A stretch of DNA of 46,576 nucleotides from Hyphomicrobiales bacterium (GTDB taxonomy: Bacteria > Pseudomonadota > Alphaproteobacteria > Rhizobiales > Rhizobiaceae). Positions 32,795 to 41,452 of the stretch are shown in pieces. The translations under genes were made by a program, and so were the position numbers. The stretch covers positions 1 to 46,576 of the forward strand of contig JAFKJY010000078.1 of assembly GCA_017305835.1 (NCBI GenBank), in the 5' to 3' direction. A model generated the notes under the pieces. It had not been told where the DNA came from. It did no database searches and saw nothing but the letters and a program-made list of their open reading frames with translations. How positions within the stretch are numbered: the stretch's first letter is position 1; each line of letters begins with the position of its first letter.

Positions 32795-33313
32795 ATGCGC
32801 TCGTCAATCCGGATGACCGCTTTCCAAAGCCCGGCAAGCGGAAGCGCCGTCGGCCGGCCAGAGCCGCGATCCTGACGGGCGGCATGGCAGCTTCCCCCGC
32901 CTTCGGCGTCTTTCTCCCGCAAACCGCGGAAAACGCGGCGCTATTGCGAGGCCTCGAAGCAGGGCGAAAAGGGGAGGACTGGGTGGTGCAGTAGGCAGTC
33001 TCTCGCGAACCCCGCTCTGGCAGCGATTTCGCAGATAAGGGTCAGTTTTCAGGGACATTTTCTCGTTAATGCGGGAATCGGCGGATGGCAAACGGGTAAT
33101 AGCTGACCGAAATCAGCACCTTGCGACCCAAATTCCCTACTTCGCAAACAGCGAAACATCCGCGACGAACAGGGAGCAGCAGGCGGATTGCAGAGATCCG
33201 GGCGAACCGAGCCCGTCGCAGTCTTCATAATTTAAATTACCTATTCGGATTTTAATGTCGTTGCTTCGGCCGACCGTAGTCGCATAGTGCGCTTTCCGAT
33301 CCGTGGAGAGCGC
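32795..33313. other. Gene-free boundary between nhaA and the terminase module
   Basis: About 520 bases with no supportable gene; the open frames here are Arg/Pro-rich shadows. GC content falls stepwise, with AT-rich DNA around 33225-33260 including the palindrome AATTTAAATT (33229-33238 region). The left end of the inserted packaging module must lie in this stretch. No integrase, tRNA or clear direct repeat to the right side was found by eye. Confidence 0.5.
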
Positions 33314-33979
33314 ATGACCAGCCCCGATCAATCACCGCCCGCAAAGAGATCTCGCGGACGTCCCAAGGGGACCGCCGTTTATGCGGAACGGGATCTCAGG
33401 GCGCTCGCGCGCTATGCCGACGTCTATATACATACACCGCATTCCCCGCTGGCGCCCTTCTTAAGAAGCGTCGGCTACGCAGATGATAAAGACGTTCGGC
33501 GTGCGCGGATCAGGTGGGGGAGAGAGAAAGAGCGCCTTCTCAAAGAGGCGCGGGATCGGCGTGATGCAAAGCCGGCGGAGACCGTTCTCGAACTGATCGC
33601 CTACTTCGTCGAAGCCCCGTCGGCTCTCAAGGACGCCGCTGCTCCAGGGCTCGATGCGGTGAACCGAAGCCTTGAACGGGCTCGGGCGCGCCTGCGGGTG
33701 ATGAAGGAAATGGGTCTCGCCCCTGACCTCCCGTTCGACTTCAAGGATGAAGAACAGGTGGCGGCTGCGGTCCGCCGTTACGAGGAGCGCGTGCTCCGGC
33801 CGCTTTCGGAGAAAGTGGCTGAGCTGCCGGCGGTTCCGCAGAATGAACTGCCCATGACCCTGAAGCTCTATTCGGCCGCGATCCTGCTCCACGAGTTGAG
33901 CCTTCAAATGGCCGACGCCCGATCGGCCAGTGACAGCCCCACCCATGGTTCGGACTCCAATCGTGGAGAGTTCGCATGA
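33314..33979 (+). CDS. Unknown protein with N-terminal AT-hook-like motif (terminase module)
   Basis: A 221-residue soluble protein. ATG 33314 follows GGAGAG at 33304-33309; an in-frame GTG at 33287 would add nine residues. The N-terminus has KRSRGRPKGT, an AT-hook-like DNA-binding motif, and the rest is mainly charged helix (for example RRARIRWGREKERLLKEARDRR). It overlaps the next gene by 4 nt. As first gene in a set that ends with DUF5681 protein and a large terminase, it could be a small-terminase or DNA-binding accessory protein, but no family was recognised. Confidence 0.7.
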   Translation: MTSPDQSPPAKRSRGRPKGTAVYAERDLRALARYADVYIHTPHSPLAPFLRSVGYADDKDVRRARIRWGREKERLLKEARDRRDAKPAETVLELIAYFVEAPSALKDAAAPGLDAVNRSLERARARLRVMKEMGLAPDLPFDFKDEEQVAAAVRRYEERVLRPLSEKVAELPAVPQNELPMTLKLYSAAILLHELSLQMADARSASDSPTHGSDSNRGEFA

Positions 33980-35391
33980 AGGTCCGCGCCAAGTCCCGCT
34001 CAGGTGCCGATCCGGCCGTCCCGTCGTATGGTGACCGGCTCCTCATGCTTCCGCCGGACGCTCTCGTTCCATATCCAAAGAACGCGCGCACGCATTCGAA
34101 GAAGCAGTTGCGGCAGATTGCCGACAGCATTCGTCGCTTCGGCTTCACCAATCCTGTGCTCGTCGATGATGCCGGCATGATCCTGGCCGGCCACGGCCGT
34201 GTCGAGGCGGCGAAACTCCTTGGCATGAAGGAAGTGCCGTGCCTCGCTTTGTCCTCGATGACGGACACCGAGAAGCGGGCATATGTGCTGGCCGACAACA
34301 AGCTGGCGCAAAATGCCGGCTGGGACGAGGACATCCTCGGTGAGGAGCTTGGTCTCCTCCTGGCCGATGTCGGCGAGATCGACATAGGCATCACCGGCTT
34401 CTCTGTCGCAGAGATCGATACGCTGCTCGAGCCGGCCGAGACTGGGCCATCGCCGCAGGACGAAGGCGATGATCAACTGCCGCCGGAGGTGACGGGCACG
34501 GCCGTCAGCCGGCCGGGCGATGTCTGGCAGCTCGGGGAGCATCGTCTCGCCTGTGGCGATGCGCGTGACGATGAGGTCTATCGCGCGCTGATGTCGGCCG
34601 GCGACGGTAGGCCCGATGTCGCCCAGATGGTCTTCACAGACCCGCCCTACAACGTCCGCATCAAGGGCAATGTCAGCAGCTCGGATCATCACCGCGAGTT
34701 CCCGATGGCCTCGGGGGAGATGTCTGAGGAGGCGTTTGTCGCGTTCCTGCAGACCGCCTTCCAGCGCCTGGCCTCCTGGAGCTGTGACGGCTCGATCCAC
34801 TTCATCTGCATGGACTGGCGGCATGTCGACGAGATCAGCGCCGCCGGCCGAGCTGTGTATGCCGAGCTGAAGAACCTCATCGTCTGGGTGAAGGACAATG
34901 CCGGAATGGGAAGCTTCTATCGCTCCCGCCACGAGCTGATCTTCGCCTTCAAGAACGGCGGGGCGCCGCATATCAACGCCTTCGAGCTGGGCCAGACCGG
35001 GCGCTACCGCACGAACGTCTGGAACTATCGCGGCGTCACCTCGCCGACAAAGGACGCGCGAAAGGAGCTGGCGCTTCACCCGACGGTCAAGCCCGTCGCC
35101 ATGGTGGCGGATGCCATCAAGGACTGCTCGCGGCGCGGCGGCATCATCCTCGACCCCTTCTGCGGCTCAGGCACGATCTTGATCGCGGCACAGAAGACCG
35201 GCCGACGGGCCCGCGCGATCGAACTCGATCCGCTCTACTGCGACACCGCCATCCGCCGATGGCAGCTCTTCGCCCATGACGACGCCGTGCTCGCTTCAAC
35301 CGGAGAGACATTCGATCAGGTCGCGGCGCGGCGTCAGGCGTCGGCACATGTCGAGGCAGTGTCGAGATCGGTCGCGGAGCCGAGCTCATGA
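33976..35391 (+). CDS. ParB-domain/DNA methyltransferase fusion
   Basis: A 471-residue fusion. Residues about 20-150 form a ParB/Srx-like nuclease-type domain: DALVPYPKNARTHSKKQLRQ, FGFTNPVLVDDAG and GHGRVEAAKLLGM. The C-terminal half is a beta-class DNA methyltransferase with the catalytic motif TDPPYNVRIKG (motif IV) before the AdoMet-binding DPFCGSGTILIAA (motif I). The DPPY form implies N6-adenine or N4-cytosine methylation. Such fusions are frequent orphan methylases of phages and prophage-like elements, with no restriction enzyme nearby. Its role here may be to protect the element's DNA or mark it for packaging. It is translationally coupled to both neighbours. Confidence 0.9.
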   Translation: MKVRAKSRSGADPAVPSYGDRLLMLPPDALVPYPKNARTHSKKQLRQIADSIRRFGFTNPVLVDDAGMILAGHGRVEAAKLLGMKEVPCLALSSMTDTEKRAYVLADNKLAQNAGWDEDILGEELGLLLADVGEIDIGITGFSVAEIDTLLEPAETGPSPQDEGDDQLPPEVTGTAVSRPGDVWQLGEHRLACGDARDDEVYRALMSAGDGRPDVAQMVFTDPPYNVRIKGNVSSSDHHREFPMASGEMSEEAFVAFLQTAFQRLASWSCDGSIHFICMDWRHVDEISAAGRAVYAELKNLIVWVKDNAGMGSFYRSRHELIFAFKNGGAPHINAFELGQTGRYRTNVWNYRGVTSPTKDARKELALHPTVKPVAMVADAIKDCSRRGGIILDPFCGSGTILIAAQKTGRRARAIELDPLYCDTAIRRWQLFAHDDAVLASTGETFDQVAARRQASAHVEAVSRSVAEPSS

Positions 35392-35852
35392 GCGATCCTC
35401 GCAAGCCGCCTATGCCTGCGGCCGAGCCGGAAACGCCGGAGGCATCCGACAACGGGGATCCGGCCCCTTCCTATACTGTGGGCTACGGCAGACCGCCGGT
35501 GCACAGTCGCTTCCGACCGGGCCAGTCCGGAAACCCGAAGGGGAGGCCGAGAGGCTGCAAGAGCTTCCAGGCGATCGTGGCGGCGACGCTGCACGAGAAG
35601 ATCACGGTGCAGACACCTCGCGGCAAGAAGCGGATGACCAAACTCGAGGCGTTGATCCAGACCAATATGAACAATGCCCTGAAGGGCGATTCAAAGGCGA
35701 CCGATCACATCCTCAAGATCGCCCGGGACCATGGCTTGGCCAGTGAAGTTGCTGAAGCCATCGACGCGGCCGCGGCCGCGCGCCTGCGGGAAGAAGATGA
35801 GGCCATCCTGGTGCGACATCTGCGTGGCGGCGATGAGGTGCCGGGCGAATGA
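35388..35852 (+). CDS. DUF5681 protein (probable small-terminase-like)
   Basis: A 154-residue protein with the DUF5681 signature VHSRFRPGQSGNPKGRPRG at residues about 30-50, followed by a helical region with KKRMTKLEALIQTNMNNA. DUF5681 genes are often next to large terminases in phage-like elements, and by position this is the best candidate for the small (DNA-recognition) terminase subunit. The RPGQSGNPKGRP stretch is a likely nucleic-acid-binding arm. Both ends overlap neighbours by 4 nt. Confidence 0.85.
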   Translation: MSDPRKPPMPAAEPETPEASDNGDPAPSYTVGYGRPPVHSRFRPGQSGNPKGRPRGCKSFQAIVAATLHEKITVQTPRGKKRMTKLEALIQTNMNNALKGDSKATDHILKIARDHGLASEVAEAIDAAAAARLREEDEAILVRHLRGGDEVPGE

Positions 35853-37252
35853 CCGTCTCGGACAAGCGGCTGTTCGAGGCGTTGCTGCGGCAGAAGCTCG
35901 CTGCGTTTACAGAGCGCTGCTTCCATGAGCTGATGTCGGGCCATGTCTATCTGCACAACTGGCATCTGGAGGCGATAGCCTATCATCTTGAGCAGGTGGC
36001 GGCCGGCAAGATCAAGCGCCTGATCATAACCCTGCCGCCGCGCAGCCTCAAATCCCTGATCACATCCGTGGCATTCCCGGCATGGGTGCTCGGCCATGAT
36101 CCGCATAAGCGGATCATCTCCGTCTCCTATGCCCGGACGCTTGTGGCGGACTACGCCAACCAGTTCCGCCGCGTCGCCAGGGCCGACTGGTACAGGGCGC
36201 TCTATCCATGGATGCGGATCGATCCGCGCAAGGAAACCGAAGACGAGGTGAGGACGACTGCGGGCGGCTACCGTCTGACAGCGACGGTAGGCGGCGCACT
36301 GACCGGCCGCGGCGGGTCCATCGTTATCATCGATGATCCAATGAAGGCGGCCGACGCGCAGTCGGAAGCGGAGCGCACCAAGGTCAACCGCTGGTTCGAC
36401 GAGACGCTGCTCTCGCGTCTCGACGACAAGCGCAACGACGCCATCGTGATCGTCATGCAGCGCCTCCACGTCGATGATCTCGTCGGCCACGTCAAGCAAA
36501 CCGGCGAATGGGTCCATCTCGACCTCCCGGCCTTTGCCGACGAGGCGGTTGCCATTCCGATCGGTCCCGGACGTATCCATCGACGTCACCCCGGCGAGTT
36601 GCTTCATCCGGAGCGCGAGCCGCTGAACGTGCTGGAAGTTCTGCGTGCGTCGATGGGGTCGGCCGCCTTCTCCGCCCAGTACCAGCAACAGCCCGTTCCG
36701 CCCGGAGGCGACATGGTCAAGTGGAGCTGGTTCGAGCGCTGGGCCGAACCGCTGCCCAAGAAGAGCTATGCGACCAAGATCGTCCAGAGCTGGGACACGG
36801 CGTCGAAGAGCAACCAACTCGCCGACTTCTCGGTCGGCATCACCGCACGAGTGGAAAAGGACGCGATCTACATCCTCGATATCGTGCGCGAGCGCCTCGA
36901 CTACCCCGCGTTGAAGAAGCGCATCGTGCGTGAGAAGGAACGCTGGAAGGCCGACATCGTTCTCATCGAAGACAAAGGCTCGGGCCAGAGCCTCATTCAG
37001 GATCTTCGGCACGACCACGTGTTCGCGAAGGCGATCTTGCCCGAGGGGGATAAGGTGGTCAGGATGTTCGCCTGCACGGCGAAGATCGAGGCGGGCGCCA
37101 TCTTACTTCCTACCAGCGCACCCTGGCTGGACGGGTTCCGGACGGAGCTGATGGCGTTCCCGAACGGCAAGCATGACGACCAGGCCGATGCCCTATCACA
37201 GCTCATCAACTGGACGCGCACCAAGTCGACTTACACGCTGGATTTTGTATAG
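35849..37252 (+). CDS. Phage terminase large subunit
   Basis: A 467-residue, full-length TerL. The ATPase half has a Walker A-like loop PPRSLKS (residues 63-69) and Walker B IVIIDDP (Asp162-Asp163). The RNase H-like nuclease half has its acidic residues in SWDTASK (Asp316), LIEDKGSG (Glu374/Asp375) and KHDDQAD (Asp443/Asp444). It is therefore predicted to be catalytically competent to cut and translocate DNA. It ends the four-gene + strand block, with no portal, protease or capsid gene after it; the next gene is ilvD, 50 bases on. Confidence 0.93.
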   Translation: MTVSDKRLFEALLRQKLAAFTERCFHELMSGHVYLHNWHLEAIAYHLEQVAAGKIKRLIITLPPRSLKSLITSVAFPAWVLGHDPHKRIISVSYARTLVADYANQFRRVARADWYRALYPWMRIDPRKETEDEVRTTAGGYRLTATVGGALTGRGGSIVIIDDPMKAADAQSEAERTKVNRWFDETLLSRLDDKRNDAIVIVMQRLHVDDLVGHVKQTGEWVHLDLPAFADEAVAIPIGPGRIHRRHPGELLHPEREPLNVLEVLRASMGSAAFSAQYQQQPVPPGGDMVKWSWFERWAEPLPKKSYATKIVQSWDTASKSNQLADFSVGITARVEKDAIYILDIVRERLDYPALKKRIVREKERWKADIVLIEDKGSGQSLIQDLRHDHVFAKAILPEGDKVVRMFACTAKIEAGAILLPTSAPWLDGFRTELMAFPNGKHDDQADALSQLINWTRTKSTYTLDFV

Positions 37253-37301
37253 TGAGGACCGACACCGTCTGACAATCGCCGGGCCGCAGAAGGTTCCCTC
37301 C

Positions 37302-38975
37302 ATGCCTTTCAACGAACGTTCAAAGCACATCACCCAGGGCGTAGCCCGCTCCCCGAACCGGGCCATGTATTATGCGCTCGGCTACGAGAAGAGCGATTTT
37401 GACAAGCCGATGATCGGTATCGCCAACGGCCATTCCACGATCACGCCCTGCAATGCCGGTCTCCAGCCGCTTGCCGATGCCGCCGCCTTTGCCATCAAGG
37501 CCGCAGGAGCCAATCCGCAGATGTTCGGCACGCCGACGATTTCGGACGGCATGTCGATGGGCACCGAAGGCATGAAATATTCACTCGTCTCGCGCGAAGT
37601 GATCGCCGACTGCGTCGAGACCTCGGTGCAGGGCCAGTGGATGGACGGCGTGCTGGTGCTGGGCGGCTGCGACAAGAACATGCCGGGCGGCATGATCGGC
37701 ATCCTGCGCGCCAATGCGCCGGCGATCTACGTCTATGGCGGCACCATCAGGCCGGGCCGCTGGAAGGGGCAGGACCTGTCGATCGTCTCCGCCTTCGAGG
37801 CGGTCGGCTCCTTCATGGCCGGCACCATGAACGAGGAGGATTTCGAGGGGATCGAGCGCCACGCCTGCCCGTCGACCGGTTCATGCGGCGGCATGTATAC
37901 TGCCAACACGATGAGCTCCTCGTTCGAGGCGCTCGGCATGTCGCTGATCTATTCCTCCACGATGGCCAGTCCCGACCGTGAGAAGGTCGACAGCGCGGCC
38001 GAATCCGGCCGCGTGCTGGTCGAGGCGGTGAAGAAGAACATCCGCCCGCTCGACATCGTGACGCGAAGGTCGATCGAGAATGCGGTGGCGCTCATCATGG
38101 CGATCGGCGGCTCCACCAACGCCGTGCTGCATTACCTCGCGATCGCCCATGCGGCCGGGATCGACTGGACGCTCGACGATTTCGAGCGCGTGCGCCGCAA
38201 GGTGCCCGTGCTGTGCGACCTGAAGCCGTCCGGCCGCTATATGGCGGTTGATCTGCACCGGGCCGGCGGCATTCCGCAGGTGCTGAAGATGCTGCTCGGC
38301 GCCGGCCTGCTGCACGGCGACTGCCTCACCGTCACCGGCCGCACGCTGGCCGAGGAACTGGCCGCCGTGCCGGACACGCCGCGCGCCGACCAGCATGTCA
38401 TCATGCCGATCGAAAAGGCGCTCTACCGCGAGGGCCACCTCGCCATCCTGAAAGGCAACCTCGCCGAGGATGGCGCGGTGGCCAAGATCACCGGCCTGAA
38501 AAGCCCGGCGATCACCGGTCCGGCGCGGGTCTTCGACGACGAGCAGTCGGCGATGGAGGCGATCCTGGCCGACAGGATCAGGCCGGGCGACGTTGTGGTG
38601 TTGCGCTATCTCGGACCGAAAGGCGGGCCGGGCATGCCGGAGATGCTGGCCCCCACCTCGGCGCTTGTCGGGCGTGGCCTCGGCGAGAGCGTCGGGCTGG
38701 TCACCGACGGCCGCTTTTCGGGCGGCACATGGGGCATGGTGGTCGGGCACGTCGCACCGGAAGCCTATGCAGGCGGCACAATCTCGCTGGTCGAGGAGGG
38801 CGACATGATCACCATCGACGCGCACCGGCTCCTGCTGCAGCTGGAGGTGGGCGAGGCCGAGATCGCGCGGCGCCGCGCTGCCTGGCGACAACCCGAACCG
38901 CGCTACCGGCGCGGTGTGCTGGCCAAGTTTGCCGCGCTCGCGCGCCCGGCCAACGAAGGCGCCGTCACCGGCTGA
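37302..38975 (+). CDS. ilvD: Dihydroxy-acid dehydratase, IlvD
   Basis: A 557-residue dihydroxy-acid dehydratase, the [2Fe-2S] enzyme making 2-oxo acids for valine, leucine and isoleucine. The three cluster cysteines are visible: Cys50 (TITPCNAG), Cys123 (GGCDKNMPG) and Cys195 (STGSCGGMY). The Mg ligands Asp82 and Asp124, Lys125, and the late GRFSGGTWG catalytic-serine motif are also in place. The length matches the shorter IlvD form. The start at ATG 37302 gives the usual N-terminus [19 protein letters not shown]; the frame continues upstream into the terminase gene as a shadow. The terminase cassette has left only about 50 bases upstream, so its original promoter may be lost and it may depend on cassette transcription. 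IlvD copies outside the ilv operon are common; this may be a second copy. Confidence 0.95.
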   Translation: MPFNERSKHITQGVARSPNRAMYYALGYEKSDFDKPMIGIANGHSTITPCNAGLQPLADAAAFAIKAAGANPQMFGTPTISDGMSMGTEGMKYSLVSREVIADCVETSVQGQWMDGVLVLGGCDKNMPGGMIGILRANAPAIYVYGGTIRPGRWKGQDLSIVSAFEAVGSFMAGTMNEEDFEGIERHACPSTGSCGGMYTANTMSSSFEALGMSLIYSSTMASPDREKVDSAAESGRVLVEAVKKNIRPLDIVTRRSIENAVALIMAIGGSTNAVLHYLAIAHAAGIDWTLDDFERVRRKVPVLCDLKPSGRYMAVDLHRAGGIPQVLKMLLGAGLLHGDCLTVTGRTLAEELAAVPDTPRADQHVIMPIEKALYREGHLAILKGNLAEDGAVAKITGLKSPAITGPARVFDDEQSAMEAILADRIRPGDVVVLRYLGPKGGPGMPEMLAPTSALVGRGLGESVGLVTDGRFSGGTWGMVVGHVAPEAYAGGTISLVEEGDMITIDAHRLLLQLEVGEAEIARRRAAWRQPEPRYRRGVLAKFAALARPANEGAVTG

Positions 38976-38992
38976 GCCCGCACGCAGCGACC

Positions 38993-39124
38993 ATGAGCCA
39001 CTTCGTCCTCGTCACGCTGCATTTGTTTGCCGCTACAATATTCGTCGGCATGAACCACCCCGGATTGGCAGGAGGCCGTTTCGTTTGGACGTCAGCAGGA
39101 AATATAACCCGAAGGCGTCCATGA
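38993..39124 (+). pseudogene. Truncated start of a small membrane protein
   Basis: ATG 38993 opens a 43-codon frame. The first 19 residues, MSHFVLVTLHLFAATIFVG, look like the first membrane span of CopD-like or DUF2269-type membrane proteins, in which a V-x-x-L-H-x-x-A-A-x-x-F-V-G pattern is common. The homologous part stops at about 39050; what follows to the stop at 39124 is unrelated in character. It appears to be a gene broken by insertion or deletion, 200 bases from the broken end of a metal ATPase. The exact family is uncertain. Confidence 0.45.
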
Positions 39125-39141
39125 AACTCGGGGCTATTCAC

Positions 39142-39197
39142 ACCAAGGTGAACCACTGGTTCGACGGGACGCTGCTCTCGCGCCTAGAGGACAAGCG
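39142..39197 (+). pseudogene. 56-bp scrap of a terminase large-subunit gene
   Basis: This stretch aligns without gaps to 36377-36432 inside the large terminase gene, with 50 of 56 bases identical. In the same frame it reads TKVNHWFDGTLLSRLEDKR against [19 protein letters not shown] in the intact protein. Similarity ends sharply at both sides. The six differences show it comes from a related but different terminase gene, not from a recent duplication. Confidence 0.85.
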
Positions 39198-39201
39198 TTT
39201 A

Positions 39202-40287
39202 TCATGGCTCCGAATGCGCCTCGAGACCGACTGGCACAGACAGGAAGCGATACACACTGCCGTCCGGCGCAATGATTTTCGTCACTTCGCCGCGGCCGGT
39301 GGTCAGCGTTCCCGTCTTGTCGAAGGCGAAGGTGTCGATGGTGGCCAGCGTCTCCAGCGCGCCTCCGCCCTTGAACAGCACGCCTCCGCGCGCCGCCGCC
39401 GAAAGCGCCGACAGGATGGCGGCGGGAACCGAAATGACGATGGCGCAGGGGCTGGCCGCGACCAGCAGCGTCGCCGCCCGGTAGAGCGCCTCCTCCCAGT
39501 CGCGCCCCAGTCCCCAGAAGGCGGCGAAGGCGACCACCGCCCCCGCCATGACCGCGGCCGTATAGCGCTGCCCGAACCATTCGCTGAACCGCTCGGAGGG
39601 GGCGCGGGCGGCCTGCGCCTCCGTCACCAGCCGGATCATGCGTGCGATCGTGCTGTCGCCGACGCTGCGCGAGACCTCGACTTCCAGCACCCCGTCCAGA
39701 TTGACCGTGGCCTCGAAGACCTGTGCGCCTGCTTCCTTGGATACGGGCATGGATTCGCCGGTGATGTTGGCCTCGTCGATGCCACCGCTTCCGCTGATGA
39801 CCACGCCATCGGTCGGCACCCGGGCTCCGGGACGCAGCATAACGATGTCGCCGACGGTGAGCGCTGCAGCCGGGATCTCCTCGACGCCGCCGGCGGCGGT
39901 CTTGCGCAGCGCCATCTCGGGGCGCAGCGCCATCAGCGCCTCGATGGCGCGCCGCGCCCGGCCGAGCGCGCGTTCCTCGAGTGTGGTCGAGATGCTGAAC
40001 AGCGTTAGCAGCACCGCGCCCTCGAACGGCGCGCCGACCACTGCAGCGGCGATTGCCGCGGCGATCATCAGCAGGTCGATGTCGAGCACATGCTTGCGCC
40101 ATAGAGCCGACGACGCGCGCCAGGCGGTCGGCAAGCCGCCCGCCAGGTAGACGATCACTAGGCCCGGAAGCTCCAGAATGCCGAGAGCCTCGCTCGGCAG
40201 CCACCTGCCGGCTGCGGCCATAGCCATGCCGAAAACGGCGGCAAGCGAAAGGACCAGCGACAGGTCAAAGGGCGGAAATCGTGTCAT
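39202..40287 (-). pseudogene. P1B-type metal-transporting ATPase, 3'-truncated
   Basis: The 361-codon frame holds the N-terminal half of a metal P-type ATPase. It has the membrane spans, the actuator domain with TGESMPV and the intramembrane motif ASPCAIVISVP. SPC instead of CPC marks the P1B-4, CoaT/CtpD-like cobalt-type group. The phosphorylation motif DKTGTLTTG lies at residue 323. Normal enzymes run to about 620 or more residues, with a nucleotide-binding domain, an HP motif and GDGVND; all are missing. Beyond about residue 345 the sequence is unrelated, and it stops at 39202, five bases from the terminase scrap. It should be inactive. It is in the same orientation as the export operon upstream. 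Confidence 0.88.
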
Positions 40288-40366
40288 GTCAGGTTCCTGG
40301 CTGGCGCAGTCGCGGTCTCCGGGAAAGGGAGGCCGCCGTCGCTGGCTGGCTGGGTGAAGGGCCCAG

Positions 40367-40744
40367 TCAGGCTTTCTTGCACCGCAACACGAGTGCCGCG
40401 ATAGCAGCCCAGATGCCGGTGCGCAGGATCATCGCGCCCATGGTGCGCGCTTCCCATGCGCCGCCCGACAGAACATGCCACAGGAAGGCGGCGAAGACCG
40501 CGGCCGTGGCCACCGCGATTCCGAGCGACAGCATCGGCGCCCAGCGCGCGCGCCGCCACAGCCCGATCCCGGCCAGGACGTAGGCGAACCCGGCGACGAA
40601 GTTGAACCACAGCACGAACGGCACCACCGCGCCCATGTCGACGCCGCCGAACAGCGCCCTGCCGCCCAAAACGACGGTCAGCAGGCCGAAGATCGCGGCG
40701 ACGGCGGCGGCGATGGTGAGGAACCGGGATCGTGTTGCGGGCAT
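40367..40744 (-). CDS. Small four-span membrane protein of unknown function
   Basis: A 125-residue very hydrophobic protein with four predicted membrane segments (FLTIAAAVAAIFGLLTVVLGG, FVLWFNFVAGFAYVLAGIGLW, MLSLGIAVATAAVFAAFLWHV and RTGIWAAIAALVLRC). It is only 15 bases after the ABC ATPase stop and before the broken ATPase, so it is the downstream part of the export operon. The N-terminal domain has no signal or motif. Many rhizobia keep a similar small protein beside heavy-metal or MacB-like exporters; its role is unknown. Confidence 0.75.
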   Translation of the reverse strand: MPATRSRFLTIAAAVAAIFGLLTVVLGGRALFGGVDMGAVVPFVLWFNFVAGFAYVLAGIGLWRRARWAPMLSLGIAVATAAVFAAFLWHVLSGGAWEARTMGAMILRTGIWAAIAALVLRCKKA

Positions 40745-40758
40745 GGGATGTCTCCGGG

Positions 40759-41451
40759 TCAGGCGTGGGCGAGGCGGCCGTCGCGCAGGTGGACCAGCCG
40801 GTCGAAACGGTCGAAGATCTTCTCGTCATGGGTGACGGTGACGATGCAAGCCTCCTGCTCGACGGCGAGCTTGCGCAACAGGTCCATCACCAGCCCGGCC
40901 CGTGCGCCGTCGAGCGCGGCGGTGGGTTCGTCGGCGAGGATGATGCGGGGGCGGTTGGCGAGCGCGCGGGCGATCGCCACGCGCTGCGCCTCGCCACCCG
41001 AAAGCAAGGCGGGCTTGACCGCAGCGCGGTGCCCCACCTCGAGGTATTCCAGCAGCTCGCGCGCCCGTGCCCTGCCCTCCTCGGCGGGCAGGCCGGCGAG
41101 GTCGAGCACCACGGAGACGTTCTCCCGCGCCGTCAGGAAGGGCAGGAGATTGTGCGCCTGGAAGATGAAGCCGATCTTGTCGAGCCTGAGCCGCCGCAGG
41201 TCGCGCCGCAGCCATTTGCCGTCGAACACCGGCTCGCCGTCGAGCGCCACCCGCCCCGCCGAGGGGGCGAGGATGCAGCCGATGATGTTGAGCAGCGTCG
41301 TCTTGCCCGAGCCGGACGGGCCGAGCAGTGCGATCACCTCGCCGGCGCGGACCGTCAGATCGACCGCGCGCAGGGCGTCGACGCGGGTCTCGCCTTCGCC
41401 GAAATGCTTGGCGACGCCCGAGACCTCGACGAGGGTATCGCCGAGCGCCAT
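40759..41451 (-). CDS. ABC exporter ATP-binding protein, MacB/DevA-like
   Basis: A 230-residue ATPase of the LolD/MacB/DevA type. Walker A GPSGSGKTTLLNIIG, Q-loop FIFQAHNLLPFLT, signature LSGGEAQRVAIARA, Walker B IILADEPTAALD and the H-loop VTHD are all present. It lies one base from the permease gene and is the second gene from the end of a four-gene - strand set. With the FtsX-type permease and HlyD-type adaptor it forms a tripartite exporter driven by ATP. In cyanobacteria the DevBCA set exports glycolipids; MacAB exports macrolides and peptides. Confidence 0.92.
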   Translation of the reverse strand: MALGDTLVEVSGVAKHFGEGETRVDALRAVDLTVRAGEVIALLGPSGSGKTTLLNIIGCILAPSAGRVALDGEPVFDGKWLRRDLRRLRLDKIGFIFQAHNLLPFLTARENVSVVLDLAGLPAEEGRARARELLEYLEVGHRAAVKPALLSGGEAQRVAIARALANRPRIILADEPTAALDGARAGLVMDLLRKLAVEQEACIVTVTHDEKIFDRFDRLVHLRDGRLAHA

Positions 41452-41452
41452 C

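Larger units (their letters stand above)
33314..37252 (+). mobile_element. Terminase-only phage-like module
   Basis: Four genes in a row, each overlapping the next by 4 nt: AT-hook protein, ParB-methyltransferase, DUF5681 protein, large terminase. By eye the DNA is less GC-rich and uses more varied codons than the flanking chromosome. No integrase, portal, capsid, tail or lysis gene is in the window, so it is either a decayed prophage end or a compact packaging cassette that relies on another element. All four frames are intact, which argues against simple decay. Confidence 0.65.

Noticed and set aside
32614..32994. 126-codon + strand frame overlapping the end of nhaA
   Set aside because: First half is a frame shadow of nhaA; the rest is Arg/Pro-rich without homology, and no ribosome site is present.
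33000..33090. Possible insertion-sequence end near GGGTCAGTTTTCAGGGACA
   Set aside because: It looks like ends of some transposons, but no matching inverted copy or target duplication was found by eye in the window.
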